Positions 28,542 through 38,216 of a stretch of DNA of 64,000 nucleotides are shown piece after piece (position 1 is the first letter of the stretch; every line of letters starts with the position of its first letter). Under the pieces are notes generated by a model. That model ran no database searches, was not told the DNA's origin, and saw nothing but the letters and a program-made list of their open reading frames with translations. The position numbers and the translations under genes were made by a program. This DNA comes from Saccharomonospora sp. CUA-673 (GTDB taxonomy: Bacteria; Actinomycetota; Actinomycetes; Mycobacteriales; Pseudonocardiaceae): positions 1 to 64,000 of the forward strand of contig NZ_MKKE01000066.1 in the NCBI RefSeq assembly GCF_001942305.1, read 5' to 3'.

Positions 28542-28554
28542 CCCATGGCGGCGA

Positions 28555-28597
28555 ACGTCCCCGGGACGCCCTGGTCGCAGGGCATTCCCGGGGACGT
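28555..28597. terminator. Bidirectional terminator hairpin
   Basis: ACGTCCCCGGGA (28555-28566) and TCCCGGGGACGT (28586-28597) form a perfect 12-bp stem, extended inside by GCCCT/AGGGC. It separates the flavoprotein gene from a convergent small gene. Confidence 0.85.
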
Positions 28598-28630
28598 GAA
28601 ACCGGACCGCGGATGCGGTGAGGGTGGTGC

Positions 28631-28957
28631 TCAGGACCGGGCGCTGTCCCTGATGGCGAGTGGCACCCCTGCCAGATCCTCCTCGTTGCAGAGGATCTTC
28701 AGGTTGTAGTACGGATAACCGTCCCGGTCGTCGTAGTCGAGGTGGACCGCGATGACGTCCGCGGACTCACCCAACCACTGCTGTGCCTGTCGAAGCCATG
28801 CCGCGCCGCGCTCCAGAGCGGCGGGGAGATCGTCGTCTCGGAACTCGACGGGCCGATACGGCACATCGTGGATGTGATCCCGCGGATCGGCGGGGGTGGG
28901 AAGCCCGGGCGCGACGCCCGCGTCGTTGAGTTCCAGGTGGATTGTCTGTTCACTCAC
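28631..28957 (-). CDS. Conserved hypothetical protein
   Basis: A small protein of 108 residues from GTG 28957 (chosen because AAGGGA lies upstream; ATG 28978 and 28999 are longer alternatives). The sequence is acidic and aromatic, with SEQTIHLELNDAGVAPG at the start, HDVPYRPVEFRDDDLP in the middle and HLDYDDRDGYPYYNLKIL towards the end. No signal peptide, membrane segment or known motif is seen. I do not recognise a function. Confidence 0.6.
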   Translation of the reverse strand: MSEQTIHLELNDAGVAPGLPTPADPRDHIHDVPYRPVEFRDDDLPAALERGAAWLRQAQQWLGESADVIAVHLDYDDRDGYPYYNLKILCNEEDLAGVPLAIRDSARS

Positions 28958-29038
28958 CCCACGAGCGTCCCTTAGCATCGCCTCCGGGGCAAGCGCCACC
29001 CCCTCGGCGCTGCGGTTTTGCAGGTGTGGCCGGTGCGC

Positions 29039-29638
29039 TCACGCCGGCCTGGGCGCTGCGCCGAGCATGCCCAGGGCCAGGTCCGCGTAGTGCTCGGCCA
29101 ACGCCTGCGCCGGCAGCGGTCCACGTGGCGAGAACCACCTGGCCACGCCGTTGCACATGTCCAGCAGCGCCAGTCGGGTCGCGGCCGGCTGGGCGGTCGT
29201 GAACACGCCGGCGCGTAGCCCATCGTCGATGGCGTCGGCCCACAGTTTCTCGTAGGCGTCGCGGAGGGCGACGACGCTGCGCCGTGAGGCGTTCGACAGC
29301 GCATCGACCTCGTTGTCGACCACGCGGGTGCGCCACGGTTCGCGGGCGTGCCTGGTGACGTGCACGACAACCAGCCGTTCGAGTCGTTCGGCCGGGCCGT
29401 CGACGCCTTCCACGGCGGCGACCGCCGCGTCGAGCAGGCTCTGCAGCGAGTCGGTCATGATCTCGGCGAGCAGCTGCTCCTTGGTGGGCATGTAGTGGTA
29501 CAGACTCGCCGACGACAGCTGCGCGGCCTGGGCCAGATCGCGGATGCCCGTGCCGTGGAATCCCTTGGTGGCGAACAGTTTCACGGCCGCCCGGTGCACC
29601 CGGTCCCGGCCGGAGGTCTTCGCTTGCCGGTTCGTCAC
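29039..29638 (-). CDS. TetR family regulator of an acyl-CoA operon
   Basis: A 199-residue repressor whose GTG start at 29638 overlaps the stop of the acyl-CoA ligase gene. The helix-turn-helix is GIRDLAQAAQLSSASLYHYM near residues 31-50, followed by PTKEQLLAEI, common in fatty-acid-responsive TetR proteins. It is the third gene of an ECH-ligase-TetR operon, so it probably represses its own operon from a site upstream of the ECH gene. Confidence 0.9.
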   Translation of the reverse strand: MTNRQAKTSGRDRVHRAAVKLFATKGFHGTGIRDLAQAAQLSSASLYHYMPTKEQLLAEIMTDSLQSLLDAAVAAVEGVDGPAERLERLVVVHVTRHAREPWRTRVVDNEVDALSNASRRSVVALRDAYEKLWADAIDDGLRAGVFTTAQPAATRLALLDMCNGVARWFSPRGPLPAQALAEHYADLALGMLGAAPRPA

Positions 29639-31170
29639 AGCCACCCGCCCGCCTTCCGGTCGTAGGCGCCGGCCCGTTGATCGCCCTCGCGCAGCCGGCC
29701 CTTCGCGATCCGTTCCGACGGCGTGCGCGGCAGGTCGTCCACAATGGACCAGAAGCGGGGAACCTTGAACCCGGCGAGTTTCCGTTCGCAGAACGCGGCG
29801 AGTTCCTCGGGGGCGCACGCGGCGGTCAGGACGACGTAGGCCTTGACCTCCTCGCCCCGCAGCTCGTCCGGCACGGCGACGACGGCCGCGGACGCGACGT
29901 CCGGATGCAGCAACAATGCCCGCTCCACCTCGTCGGCGGCGATGTTCTCACCACTGCGCCGGATCATGTCCTTGGTGCGCCCGACGAAGAACACCCGTCC
30001 GTCCTCGTCCATGCGGGCGAGGTCGCCGGTGTGGAACCACCCGCCGCGGAACGCCGCGGCCGTGGCGTCGGGATCGTCGTGGTACCGATGCATGAGGCCG
30101 GTGCCGCGGATCAGCAGCTCGCCCTCCGTGCCGCGGGGGACCGGCGCACCGTCCTCGTCGGCGATCACGACCTCCCGGTGGGCCGCGGGACGTCCGATAC
30201 AGCCGCTGCCGACCAGTTCGTCGTGGTCGGCCGGATACATCCGAATGTCGCCGCCGGTCTCGGTCATCCCGAACGCCTCGTACCACCGAACGCCCCACCT
30301 GGCCTCGAGGTCGGCATGCAGCTCGGGCGGGACGGCCGACGCGGTGATCGCGCGTACGCGGTGGGCGCGATCGTCCGGCGAGGGCGGCATGCGCAGCAGC
30401 AGCGTCGGCATCAGCCCGAGGCAGTAGAACCAGGTGACGTCGTGCTCGCGCACCTTGGCCCAGAACGTCGACGGGTGGAATCGGTCGAGCACCACCAACG
30501 TCGCGCCCGAGCGCAGTCCCAACGCGACATTCCACTGTGGATCGATGTAGTGGAACGGTTGGGCGGTGAGCATGACGTCGTCGGCGGTGATCGCCGGGAA
30601 CGCGGTCGCCAGGTCGTCGGCCAGCGTCGTCCAGTAGCGGTTCGGCAGCACGCAGCCCTTCGGCGCGCCCGTGGTGCCCGACGTGTACTGGATGTTCGTC
30701 GGCGTCTCCGGGGTCGGCGTGAACGGCGGCGGTTCGGCCGCAGCGCCCGTGCCGCCGGCCTCGGCTGCCAGCTCGTCGGTGGTCAGGACCGCGCGCAACG
30801 CCGTGCCGGGGGCGACCGACCGCAGCAGCTCGGCGAACTCCGGTGCGGCTACGGCGAGGCTGGCGCCGGAGTGGGCGACGACGTGCCCGCCGTCGAGCTC
30901 GCGGTACCCGGTGTTGACCGGCACGAGAGCCGCGCCGAGGCGGGCCAGCGCCAGCCACAGCAGCGGGAACTCGGGGCGGTTGTCGATCATGACGGCCACC
31001 CGGTCGCCGGGTCGGACCCCGCGCGCGGTGAGGGCGGCGGCGAACGCGCGGCTGCGCCGGGCGACGTCGGCGAACGTCACGCGTTCGCCGGTCCGGTCGA
31101 AGATCCACGCGTCCTTGTCCGGCCGGCTGCGGGCGGCCGTGTCGACGAGTTCCACGAGGTGCCGGCTCAT
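29635..31170 (-). CDS. Acyl-CoA synthetase (ANL family)
   Basis: AMP-forming acid-CoA ligase of 511 residues, intact. Motifs: QYTSGTTGAPKGCVLPNR (P-loop, near residue 167), YEAFGMTETGG, the GWFHTGDLARMDEDGRVFFV hinge and a C-terminal LPRTPSERIAKGRL with the catalytic lysine. ATG 31170 overlaps the upstream ECH stop as ATGA, and its stop overlaps the TetR start, so the three genes form one tight operon for activation and hydration of an unknown carboxylic acid. Confidence 0.92.
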   Translation of the reverse strand: MSRHLVELVDTAARSRPDKDAWIFDRTGERVTFADVARRSRAFAAALTARGVRPGDRVAVMIDNRPEFPLLWLALARLGAALVPVNTGYRELDGGHVVAHSGASLAVAAPEFAELLRSVAPGTALRAVLTTDELAAEAGGTGAAAEPPPFTPTPETPTNIQYTSGTTGAPKGCVLPNRYWTTLADDLATAFPAITADDVMLTAQPFHYIDPQWNVALGLRSGATLVVLDRFHPSTFWAKVREHDVTWFYCLGLMPTLLLRMPPSPDDRAHRVRAITASAVPPELHADLEARWGVRWYEAFGMTETGGDIRMYPADHDELVGSGCIGRPAAHREVVIADEDGAPVPRGTEGELLIRGTGLMHRYHDDPDATAAAFRGGWFHTGDLARMDEDGRVFFVGRTKDMIRRSGENIAADEVERALLLHPDVASAAVVAVPDELRGEEVKAYVVLTAACAPEELAAFCERKLAGFKVPRFWSIVDDLPRTPSERIAKGRLREGDQRAGAYDRKAGGWL

Positions 31171-31909
31171 CGCGATCGGAACTCCTCCTCGCTGCGGGTG
31201 ACCTCGGGCGTGTGCTCGGTGAGCAGCGCGTGCGTCACCTCGAGTTCGAGCGTGGCCTCCAGCGCGGCGTCGATGCCGTGGTCGACCGCGCGCTTGGCCA
31301 GCGTCACCGAACGCGGCGGTTTCGCGGCGATCGCCGCGGCCAGCTCGCCTACGCGGCGCCGTAGGTCCGCGCGCGGCACGACCTCGTTGACCAGGCCCAG
31401 TTCGGCGGCCTTCGCCGCGTCGATGCGCTCGCCCAGCAACAGCAGTTCCTTCGCCTTCAGCGGTCCGACGAGCAGGGGGAGAAGTCGTGATGCCGCGCCC
31501 GTCACGCTCAGTCCCAGGCCGGCCTCGGGGAAGGCGAGGACCGCGTCGTCGGCGGCGACGACCAGGTCGCAGCCGAGGGCGAACTCGGCGCCGGCGCGAT
31601 GGCGTAGCCGTGGACCGCGGCGAGGACGGGCTGCCGCAGGCCGCGGAGGCGGCGCGTGACGTCCTGCAGTCGCTCCAGGCGCGCACGGGAGTCTCCGGAA
31701 GGAGTGGGCGCCTTGAGGTCGTGACCTGCACAGAACGCCCGGCCTGCCCCGGTGAGCACGACCGCCCGCACGGCCTCGTCGGCGGCCACGGCGTCGAGCG
31801 CGGTGATCAGGTCCTCGACCAGCTCCGGTGCGACCGCGTTCAGCCGCTCGGGACGGTTCAGGCGAATGGTGGCGACGCCCTCGGCGCGCTCGAGCTCGAC
31901 GGTCGGCAT
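31167..31909 (-). CDS. Enoyl-CoA hydratase/isomerase, frameshifted as sequenced
   Basis: Crotonase-fold enzyme of about 247 residues. From ATG 31909 the N-terminal half (ATIRLNRPERLNAV, GAGRAFCAGHDLK, the oxyanion-hole segment) is in one frame and the second half (VTGAASRLLPLLVGPLKAKEL) in another. Restoring one G near 31597 gives HGYAIGAGAEFALGCD, the expected second oxyanion-hole motif. First gene of the ECH-ligase-TetR operon, with a palindromic region just upstream. Confidence 0.88.
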
Positions 31910-31924
31910 GTCCACGACCGTAGC

Positions 31925-31950
31925 TGACCGATCAATCGATCGATAGACCA
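31925..31950. promoter_or_regulatory. Imperfect palindrome upstream of the ECH operon
   Basis: TGACCGATCAATCGATCGAT followed by AGACCA is partly self-complementary (ATCGAT core, TG...CA ends) and begins 16 bp before the ECH start. It is the best candidate operator for the TetR protein encoded by the third gene of the operon. Confidence 0.55.
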
Positions 31951-31993
31951 ATGGGCTGGCGAAGGCGCCCTGACCTGTGCTGAACTGCCCGTC

Positions 31994-32443
31994 ATGCCGG
32001 TACGCGATGCGACAGTGGACGACGTCGAGGACATCTGCCTGCTCATCGAGGAGCACGCGCGATTCGAGGGCAAGGACGACCTCGTCCTGGACCGGGACGA
32101 GATGAGCGGGTACCTGTTCGGACCGCAGCCGAAGGCGTGGGTGGTGATCGCCGAGGTCGACGGTGCGGTCGCGGGCATGGCCCTGTGCACCTGGACGTTC
32201 CCGAGCTGGGACGCCAGGCCGGGCGTGTTCCTGGACGACCTGTTCGTCAAACCCGAGTTCCGCAGGTACGGGCTGGGCCGCGAGCTCATGCTCGAACTGG
32301 GCAGGCGCACGAGCGGCCGCGTCGAATGGGACGTGCAGGAGGGCAACGACCGGGCGGAGGCGTTCTACGCCTCGCTCGGCGGAAAGCCGGTCGAGGGCTG
32401 GATCAAGTACCGGTGGCTGCCCGAGGAGCGCCCGGGCCACTGA
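31994..32443 (+). CDS. GNAT family N-acetyltransferase
   Basis: A 149-residue acetyl-CoA-dependent transferase, intact. The acetyl-CoA motif is seen in FLDDLFVKPEFRRYGLGREL (about residues 79-98), followed by VEWDVQEGNDRAEAFYASLG, the form typical of the diamine/spermidine acetyltransferase-like branch. Substrate is not determined. ATG 31994 is the first start in frame; no regulator is adjacent. Confidence 0.85.
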   Translation: MPVRDATVDDVEDICLLIEEHARFEGKDDLVLDRDEMSGYLFGPQPKAWVVIAEVDGAVAGMALCTWTFPSWDARPGVFLDDLFVKPEFRRYGLGRELMLELGRRTSGRVEWDVQEGNDRAEAFYASLGGKPVEGWIKYRWLPEERPGH

Positions 32444-32493
32444 GTGGACCGCGGGAGGCGGATCTCGCCGGCCGAGCCCGTATCTTGGTATGC

Positions 32494-33177
32494 ATGAGTG
32501 ACGATTCGGGCCGGCATTCGTCCTCGATCGAGGACTACATGCGCGCGATCTACGGTCTCGTCGAGCGCGGCGAGTCGGTGACGAACGCGTCCCTGGCCGG
32601 CCGGCTCGAGGTGAGTCCGTCGTCGGCGTCGGGCATGGTGACGAAGCTCGCGCAGCAGGGTCTGGTCGAGCACGTGCCGTACCGCGGTATCGACCTGACC
32701 TCCGACGGGATGCAGCTGGCCAGGTCGGTGCTGCGCAGGCACCGGCTGATCGAGACGTATCTGGTCTCCGAGCTCGGCTACACGTGGGACGAGGTGCACG
32801 TCGAGGCCGACCGGCTGGAACACGTGCTGTCCGACCGGCTGGTCGAGCGGATCGCCGCCAAACTCGGCAACCCGGTGCGCGACCCGCACGGCGACCCGAT
32901 TCCCGCCCCCGACGGCAGCATCGACGAGGAACCGACCCGGCTGCTCGACGAACTGCCCGCGGGCGCGGTCGGCGAGATCGCACGCGTGTGGGACACCGAC
33001 CCCGAGCTGTTGCGGTTCCTCGCGGACCGTTCGATCACGATCGGCGACCGCGTCGAGGTGCTGGAACGCCAGCCGTTCGGCGGGCCCGTGGTCGTGAAGA
33101 TCGGCCCGCCGGCCGAGGCGGCCACCCACGCGCTGGGCACGACGATCGCGCAGGCGTTGTCGGTCGCCGTTCGCTGA
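32494..33177 (+). CDS. DtxR/MntR family metal-dependent regulator
   Basis: A 227-residue repressor with the architecture of IdeR/DtxR: N-terminal winged helix (SIEDYMRAIYGLVERGESVT, then LEVSPSSASGMVTKLAQQGL at about residues 34-53), a dimerisation helix set with HRLIETYLVSELGY and a C-terminal SH3-like domain (ITIGDRVEVLERQPFGGPV). Metal ligands of the dimerisation domain (E in WDEVHVEADRLEH, H residues) are present. It should control iron or manganese genes in response to metal; none is adjacent. Confidence 0.92.
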   Translation: MSDDSGRHSSSIEDYMRAIYGLVERGESVTNASLAGRLEVSPSSASGMVTKLAQQGLVEHVPYRGIDLTSDGMQLARSVLRRHRLIETYLVSELGYTWDEVHVEADRLEHVLSDRLVERIAAKLGNPVRDPHGDPIPAPDGSIDEEPTRLLDELPAGAVGEIARVWDTDPELLRFLADRSITIGDRVEVLERQPFGGPVVVKIGPPAEAATHALGTTIAQALSVAVR

Positions 33178-33189
33178 GGCGTTCGCGGC

Positions 33190-33552
33190 TCACGCGAAGT
33201 GCGCCACCGACGCCGCCGCGAGCAGCAGGAACACCACGGGGAACGCGATGTTGTGCAGCACCCGGGTGCGAATGTGCACGGCGACGGCGATCACGAAGAA
33301 GCCGACCAGCCCGATGGCCGCGGCCAGTCCGATCAGCGGTACCCCGGCGAGGCCGAGCACCAGGCCGACGACGCCCGCGCCCTCGACGGCCGCCAGGTGC
33401 GGCAGCCACCGCCGGTCGATCCCGACCGCCGCGCAGTTCTGCACCACGAACGGTGCGCGCAGCAGTTTCGCGACCACCTCGAAACCGTTCACGGCGACGC
33501 AGCCGATCGTCGCCACGAGCAGGCTGACGTCGAATGCTGTGGGTACGCTCAT
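33190..33552 (-). CDS. DoxX family membrane protein
   Basis: A 120-residue protein with four hydrophobic segments, from ATG 33552. FEVVAKLLRAPFVVQN after the first segment and LAAVEGAGVVGLVLGL in the second are typical of the DoxX/DUF family. It is divergent from an ECF sigma factor gene (80 bp between starts). Genes of the DoxX family are frequent partners of ECF41-like sigma factors, so it may be its target. Confidence 0.8.
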   Translation of the reverse strand: MSVPTAFDVSLLVATIGCVAVNGFEVVAKLLRAPFVVQNCAAVGIDRRWLPHLAAVEGAGVVGLVLGLAGVPLIGLAAAIGLVGFFVIAVAVHIRTRVLHNIAFPVVFLLLAAASVAHFA

Positions 33553-33631
33553 CGTGGTTTCCTCCCGGTGCGTGGTCCGTCGACGACTCTCACCCGTCTG
33601 ACGTCGCGCACGCACGAAAGGTGACTCGGCC

Positions 33632-34576
33632 ATGCACGCCGCGGAACTCGCCGACCGTTTCCAGCGGGCACGCCCGCGGTTGCTGTCGATGGCGCACCGG
33701 ATGCTCGGGTCGTACCAGGACGCCGAGGACGCGGTGCAGACGACGTGGCTGCGGGTCCAGGCCACCCGCGGTGACCGAGCCGGGGAGAGCGGGGCGACCG
33801 GGGAGATTGCCAACGTCGACGGCTGGTTCACCACGATCACCTCGCGCATCTGCCTCGACCAGCTGCGCGCCCGGCAGCGGCGCGGCGAGACGTCGCTGCA
33901 GGCCGTGTGGCCGTCCGGCGAGGTGGGCCCCGACCGGCTCGGTGCCGACCGGATGAGCGCCGAGCAGATGGCCACCGACGAGGAGTTCCTCCGCCGGGAG
34001 GACGTGTCGCGGGCGCTGGTCGTGCTCCTCGGCGAGTTGTCGGCGAACCAGCGGGTGGCTTATGTGCTGCACGACCTGTTCGCCGTCCCGTTCGACGACG
34101 TCGCGGCCGTGCTGGACACCAGTCGAGACGCGGCGAAGAAGCTGGCCAGCCGGGCCCGCCTCGCCGTCCGGGACGCCCGGGTGGGCGGCGCCGCCGACCC
34201 GGACTCCGGTTCCGACGACATGCGGGATGCGGCGGGTGTCGTCGAGGCGTTTCTCGCCGCGGCGCGGGACGGGGACCTGGACCGGCTCGTCGCGATGCTG
34301 GCCCCCGACGCGGTGCGTACCGCCGACCGCAGCCTGCTGCCGCCGGCCGGCGCCACCGAGGTGCGTGGGGCCAGGGCGATCGCCGATGAGACGCGGTTCT
34401 TCGCCGAGCGCATCGCCGTCACCGCACCGGTGTGGATCGATGGCCGTCCGGCCGCGGTCATCGCCCCGGGCGGACGGCCGTACGCCGTCATCACGTTCAC
34501 GGTGCGCGCCGGACTGGTCGCCGCGTTCGCGATCGAGCCGTACCGGCCGGGTGTGTTGTCAGCGGGCGGTGAATAG
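33632..34576 (+). CDS. ECF sigma factor with SnoaL-like C-terminal domain (SigJ/ECF41-like)
   Basis: A 314-residue alternative sigma factor. Region 2 is at about residues 10-75 (RPRLLSMAHRMLGSYQDAED, then W FTTITSRICLD) and region 4 at about 128-180 (FAVPFDDVAAVLDTSRDAAK). Residues about 200-310 form a SnoaL/NTF2-like extension that, in ECF41 members, regulates activity in place of an anti-sigma factor. Its last 18 bp overlap the convergent sulfotransferase gene. Confidence 0.9.
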   Translation: MHAAELADRFQRARPRLLSMAHRMLGSYQDAEDAVQTTWLRVQATRGDRAGESGATGEIANVDGWFTTITSRICLDQLRARQRRGETSLQAVWPSGEVGPDRLGADRMSAEQMATDEEFLRREDVSRALVVLLGELSANQRVAYVLHDLFAVPFDDVAAVLDTSRDAAKKLASRARLAVRDARVGGAADPDSGSDDMRDAAGVVEAFLAAARDGDLDRLVAMLAPDAVRTADRSLLPPAGATEVRGARAIADETRFFAERIAVTAPVWIDGRPAAVIAPGGRPYAVITFTVRAGLVAAFAIEPYRPGVLSAGGE

Positions 34577-35700
34577 ACCGAGGTCGCCGAACTGTTTGCG
34601 CACGTCGCCGGGGGTGAGTCCGAAGTCGGCGAGGGCGTACCGGTGCGCCGGTTTCGCCGCGCCCTGCGTGCTCTCGGCGTGCAGGGCGCGCATGGACGCG
34701 CGGGCCTCGTCGGACAACGGCAGGCCGAAGTGCCGGTAGGCGTCGGCCACGACCGCGACCGGGTCGGCGACGAAGTCGTCGTAGTGCACGTCGTAGAAGC
34801 GCGCGGGGTCGTGTTTGGTGCGTTCGATGGTGAACTGCTCCAGCCCACGGGCCCACAGTTCGAGCTGGTCCCGGCCGAGCGTGGCGCCGCTGAACCGGGT
34901 CGACCAGTCGGCGCTGGCGCGGGCGTGAGGCTGCACACCGACGCGATCGCCGTCTCCGGATCGCGGTGCGTCTGGATGATCAGCGCGTCGGGATACACCC
35001 GCAGCAGCGCGTCCAACGCCACGAGGTGACTGGGATTCTTCAGCACCCAGCGTTTGTCCGCCTCGGGCATCCCGATGAGCTGCAGATTCCTGCGGTGTCG
35101 CCGGTAGGCGTCCGTCCAGTCCTGTTCGGACAGCCACGCCGAGTACGAAGGGACGTGGGCGAGGCATTCGTACGAGACCGACCGCGCCGACTGGCGCAGC
35201 AACTGCCAGCATTCCTCGACGTGCCGCGCCGACATCGCGTGCACGCCCATGAACTCGGGATTGTCCACATGGTACTGCTCGTACCCGGCCTGGATGCGTT
35301 GGAACACCGGATTGTCGTCCCACGTGTCCCGCGGTGGGCGGGGTTGCGGCACCTCGGTGAGCCAGACCTCGAGGCCCTGGTTGGCGGGGTCGGCGGTGAG
35401 CAGCCGGTGCAGGGCGGTCGTCCCGGTGCGGGGCAGTCCGGTCACGAAGACGGGCCGTTCGATCGGCACGTCGGCGTGTTCGGGGTGCGCCCTCCACGCC
35501 GCTTCGCTGAGGAGCCTTGCCATCAACGCGCCGCGGAGGAACGCGCGTTTCACCTTGCGGCCCAGCGGGGTCAGCTCTGCCTCGCGCTCGTAGGCCTCGA
35601 GCAGCACGGTCAGTCCGTCGGTGAAGTCGTCGTTGCCGAAGTCGTCGAGTCCGGTGATGCGGCTGGCGGATTCCTGCAGTTCGTCGACCGTCGCGACCAT
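34559..35700 (-). CDS. Sulfotransferase family protein, frameshifted as sequenced
   Basis: PAPS-dependent sulfotransferase-like protein of about 380 residues, start ATG 35700. FVTGLPRTGTTALHRLL near residue 87 is the 5'-phosphosulfate loop and WVLKNPSHLVALDALLRVYP with IIQTHRDPETAIAS contains the 3'-phosphate site. One G lost near 34927 (CACG to CACGG) splits off the C-terminal quarter (LELWARGLEQF onward). Last gene of a four-gene minus-strand block resembling Rv3529c-Rv3531c of M. tuberculosis. Confidence 0.87.
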
Positions 35701-35713
35701 GCGTGTCTCCCGT

Positions 35714-36489
35714 TCAGTGGTGGAATTCGCCGCAGTTGACGTCCAGGCATTGGCCCGTGATCGCACGCGACATCGGGGAGGCGAGGAACACCACGGCGTC
35801 GGCGATCTCGTCGGGTTCGGGCAGGCGGCGCAGGTCGGTGGTCTCGGCGGTCTCGTCGTAGACTGCTGCGCGTCGACGCCGCGTTGCCCGGCGAGATAGG
35901 CGAAGTAGGCGCGCAGCATGTCGGCCCAGATGTAGCCCGGCGCCACGGAGTTGACGCGGATGCCGTCCGGGCCGAGTTCGGAGGCCAGGCTCTGCGCCAC
36001 CGACAGCAGCGCCGACTTGGCCATCTTGTACGGGCCGTACTGGCGCCGCGAATGTCGCAGCACCGCCGAGTTGATCATGACGACGGCCCCGGACGTCGCG
36101 GCCAGGTACGGCGCGGTCAAGCGGGTCAGACGCAGTGCGGCGAACACGTTGACGTCGAACGAGGCGCCCAGTTCGTCGATCGGCGTCTCGGTGAGGTCGG
36201 TCATCGGTGGCATCGAGAACGCGTTGTGCACCACGGCATCGAGCCGACCGAGTTCGTCCACAGCGGACTCGACGACGCGCCGGCAGGCGTCGTCGTCGGT
36301 GATGTCGGCGGCGACGGGCAGTGCGCGGCGGCCGAGGGCCCGGATCTCCTCGGCGATGCTCGCCAGGCGTTCCTCGTTGCGGGCGACGAGGACGACGTCG
36401 GCACCGGCGTGGGCGCTGCGCAGCGCGATGGCCCTGCCGAGTCCGAGTCCGACGCCGGAGACGAGGACGACCTTGTCGGTGAGGGTCAT
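35714..36489 (-). CDS. SDR family oxidoreductase, frameshifted as sequenced
   Basis: Short-chain dehydrogenase of about 258 residues. The NAD(P) motif is VLVSGVGLGLGRAIALR (residues 8-24), and the active-site triad is S in MINSAVLRH with YGPYKMAK. Restoring one G near 35862 (CAGCAG-GTC-TAC) continues to GQCLDVNCGEFHH, the expected C-terminus. Its start codon overlaps the stop of the upstream gene by one base (TGATG), so it is translationally coupled within the block. Confidence 0.88.
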
Positions 36490-37654
36490 CAGCCGAGCAT
36501 CCTCGTCGCGAATGCGGTCTGGCGTCGTGCGATGCGATCGGCCCACTCGTCCGGCGTGATGCGTGCGTGGTCGTGGAACGGGAGCCGGGTGGGAAGTTCG
36601 TCCACGTCGACGACCTCGACGGCGGGCCCGTCGGCGGACCGGAGTTCGCGGGAGGTGCGTTGCCAGCGGATCTGCACGTAGCCGCGGGCGTGGCCGAGGC
36701 GTTCGAGCCAGTTGGCGACGCCGGGGTCGCGTTCGCTGATCACGAACCGCAGCCGGCCGTCGGGGTCGGGGCGGGCCTGGTCGGCGGTGAGGCTCGTCTG
36801 GTGGTTGACGTAGTCGGTCGAGATGTACCACATGCTGCCCAGTTGGATGCCTTGGTACGGCGCGTCCGACACCGGCACGGTGACGATCATCGCCTGGTCG
36901 TCGGCGAGTTCGTAGTGGCCGGCCGACGAGAACTGGGTGGCAAGTCCCCCCGGCGTGCGGCGGGGTTCGGTCATCGTGTTGACGGGCAGGTTCAGGTAGA
37001 ACCACTCGGGGAACGCGAGGAACGTCCGGAGCCGGCCGAGCAGCATCTTGCCGGCGACGCCGTAGCGTTTGGCCACGGTGTCGCGGGTCAGTGCCGGCGG
37101 TGCGGTGCCGAGGGTGTCGGCGCGGTGGATCCGCAGGGTGCCGCGTCGTTCGCCCCAGTCGCCGTACACCTCGCGGACGACGAGCATGGCGGCGTCGTCG
37201 GGCAGCACGACGTAGTCGGCGCCTGCGCGGGTGGCGTCGGGGCCGAAGCGGAGTTCGAACGTGCCGTCGGCGGCGATGTCGAGTTCGCGGTCGTCGAATG
37301 CGGTGAGGCTGTCGGGCACGTCGACGGGGGTGTAGTCGCCGGCGAGGACCTGGAAGCTGAGATCGCGCGTGGTGCCGCGGGTGCGGTGACGACGTACTCG
37401 GCGTCGGGCCGGATGTAGGCGTGGAAGTACAGGGCGTCCGGGTTGTCGAGTCCCATTTTCGTGTAGGGCCCGGTGGACTGCACGAAGAACGGGTGGTCGC
37501 GCTGATAGGCGCGCGCCAGGTGCAGGCACGCCTGGATGCTGCCCGCGAGGTAGTCGTATCCCTCGACGAGATCGGCCTCGGTGCGCACGTGCGGCGCGTC
37601 GGCGATGATCTTCTCGGCTTCCGCGATGGCGTCGGCGAACGGCTGCGTGATCAC
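36489..37654 (-). CDS. Conserved hypothetical protein (Rv3531c-like, DUF1214-type), frameshifted as sequenced
   Basis: About 388 residues from GTG 37654, joined by restoring one G near 37386. The N-terminus (RTEADLVEGYDYLAGSIQAC and STGPYTKMGLDNPDALYFHA) and the body (FQVLAGDYTPVDVPDSLTAF, then a LGTAPPALT stretch) match, as I recall, Rv3531c of the mycobacterial cholesterol regulon. The role is unknown. A KstR-type palindrome lies 11 bp upstream of the start. Confidence 0.78.
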
Positions 37655-37664
37655 CGCCCTAAGG

Positions 37665-37678
37665 TAGAACGTGTTCTA
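37665..37678. promoter_or_regulatory. KstR-type operator
   Basis: TAGAACGTGTTCTA matches the published KstR consensus TNNAACNNGTTNNA at every fixed position, with perfect 6-bp arms. It lies between the NTF2-like gene and the Rv3531c-like gene, 11 bp before the latter's start, so binding would block its promoter. Confidence 0.78.
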
Positions 37679-37686
37679 TATCCAGG

Positions 37687-38181
37687 TCAATGTGTCGCGG
37701 TGGGAGCGGGCGGGTTGGTGGTGATCGTGAGGCTGGGGATGTCCTTGGTCGACATGGTCGTCTCGTAGAGCCGCAGATATCCGGTGTGCGCGATGCGCCA
37801 GGTGCCGTCGTCGCCGCGTTCGTAGCGGTCCTCGTAGAACGCGGAGCCGGTGATGACGGTGTGGTGTTCGGCGGCGATGACCTTGTCGTCGAAGTGCCAG
37901 GTTCCGGTTGCGGTGTCGCCGTCGATGTCGATCTCCGGCTGACCTGCGGAGTGGGTGGTGACGATGGCGTCGCCGCCGAGGGTGTTGCGCAGGAAGTCGA
38001 GGATCTCGTCGCGGCCGGTGAAGCTGAGGGTCTTGCCCAGTGCGGGCGTGCCGTACTCGGCCGTGGCGTCGGGGGTGAGGGTGTCGGCCAGTTCGTCCCA
38101 ACGTTTGAGGTCGACGCAGCGGAGGTAGCGGTACTTGGCGCGTTTGATGTGTTCCAGGGTGGCGAGATGTGTGGCGTCCAT
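37687..38181 (-). CDS. SnoaL/NTF2-like protein
   Basis: A 164-residue protein from ATG 38181 with the cone-shaped NTF2 fold signature: an N-terminal helix pair ([20 protein letters not shown]), [11 protein letters not shown], then [20 protein letters not shown] and [19 protein letters not shown]. Such proteins include ketosteroid isomerases and polyketide cyclases; steroid-related chemistry would suit the KstR-like boxes on both sides, but no catalytic residue set can be assigned. Confidence 0.8.
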   Translation of the reverse strand: MDATHLATLEHIKRAKYRYLRCVDLKRWDELADTLTPDATAEYGTPALGKTLSFTGRDEILDFLRNTLGGDAIVTTHSAGQPEIDIDGDTATGTWHFDDKVIAAEHHTVITGSAFYEDRYERGDDGTWRIAHTGYLRLYETTMSTKDIPSLTITTNPPAPTATH

Positions 38182-38216
38182 GGGTTCAGCTTGGCCCGTC
38201 GTGGACTGTTCTGGCA

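Noticed and set aside
36489-37654. Real pseudogene in the KstR-like block
   Set aside because: Three consecutive genes break in the same way (one lost G) with otherwise intact motifs and coupled starts, which points to sequencing error.
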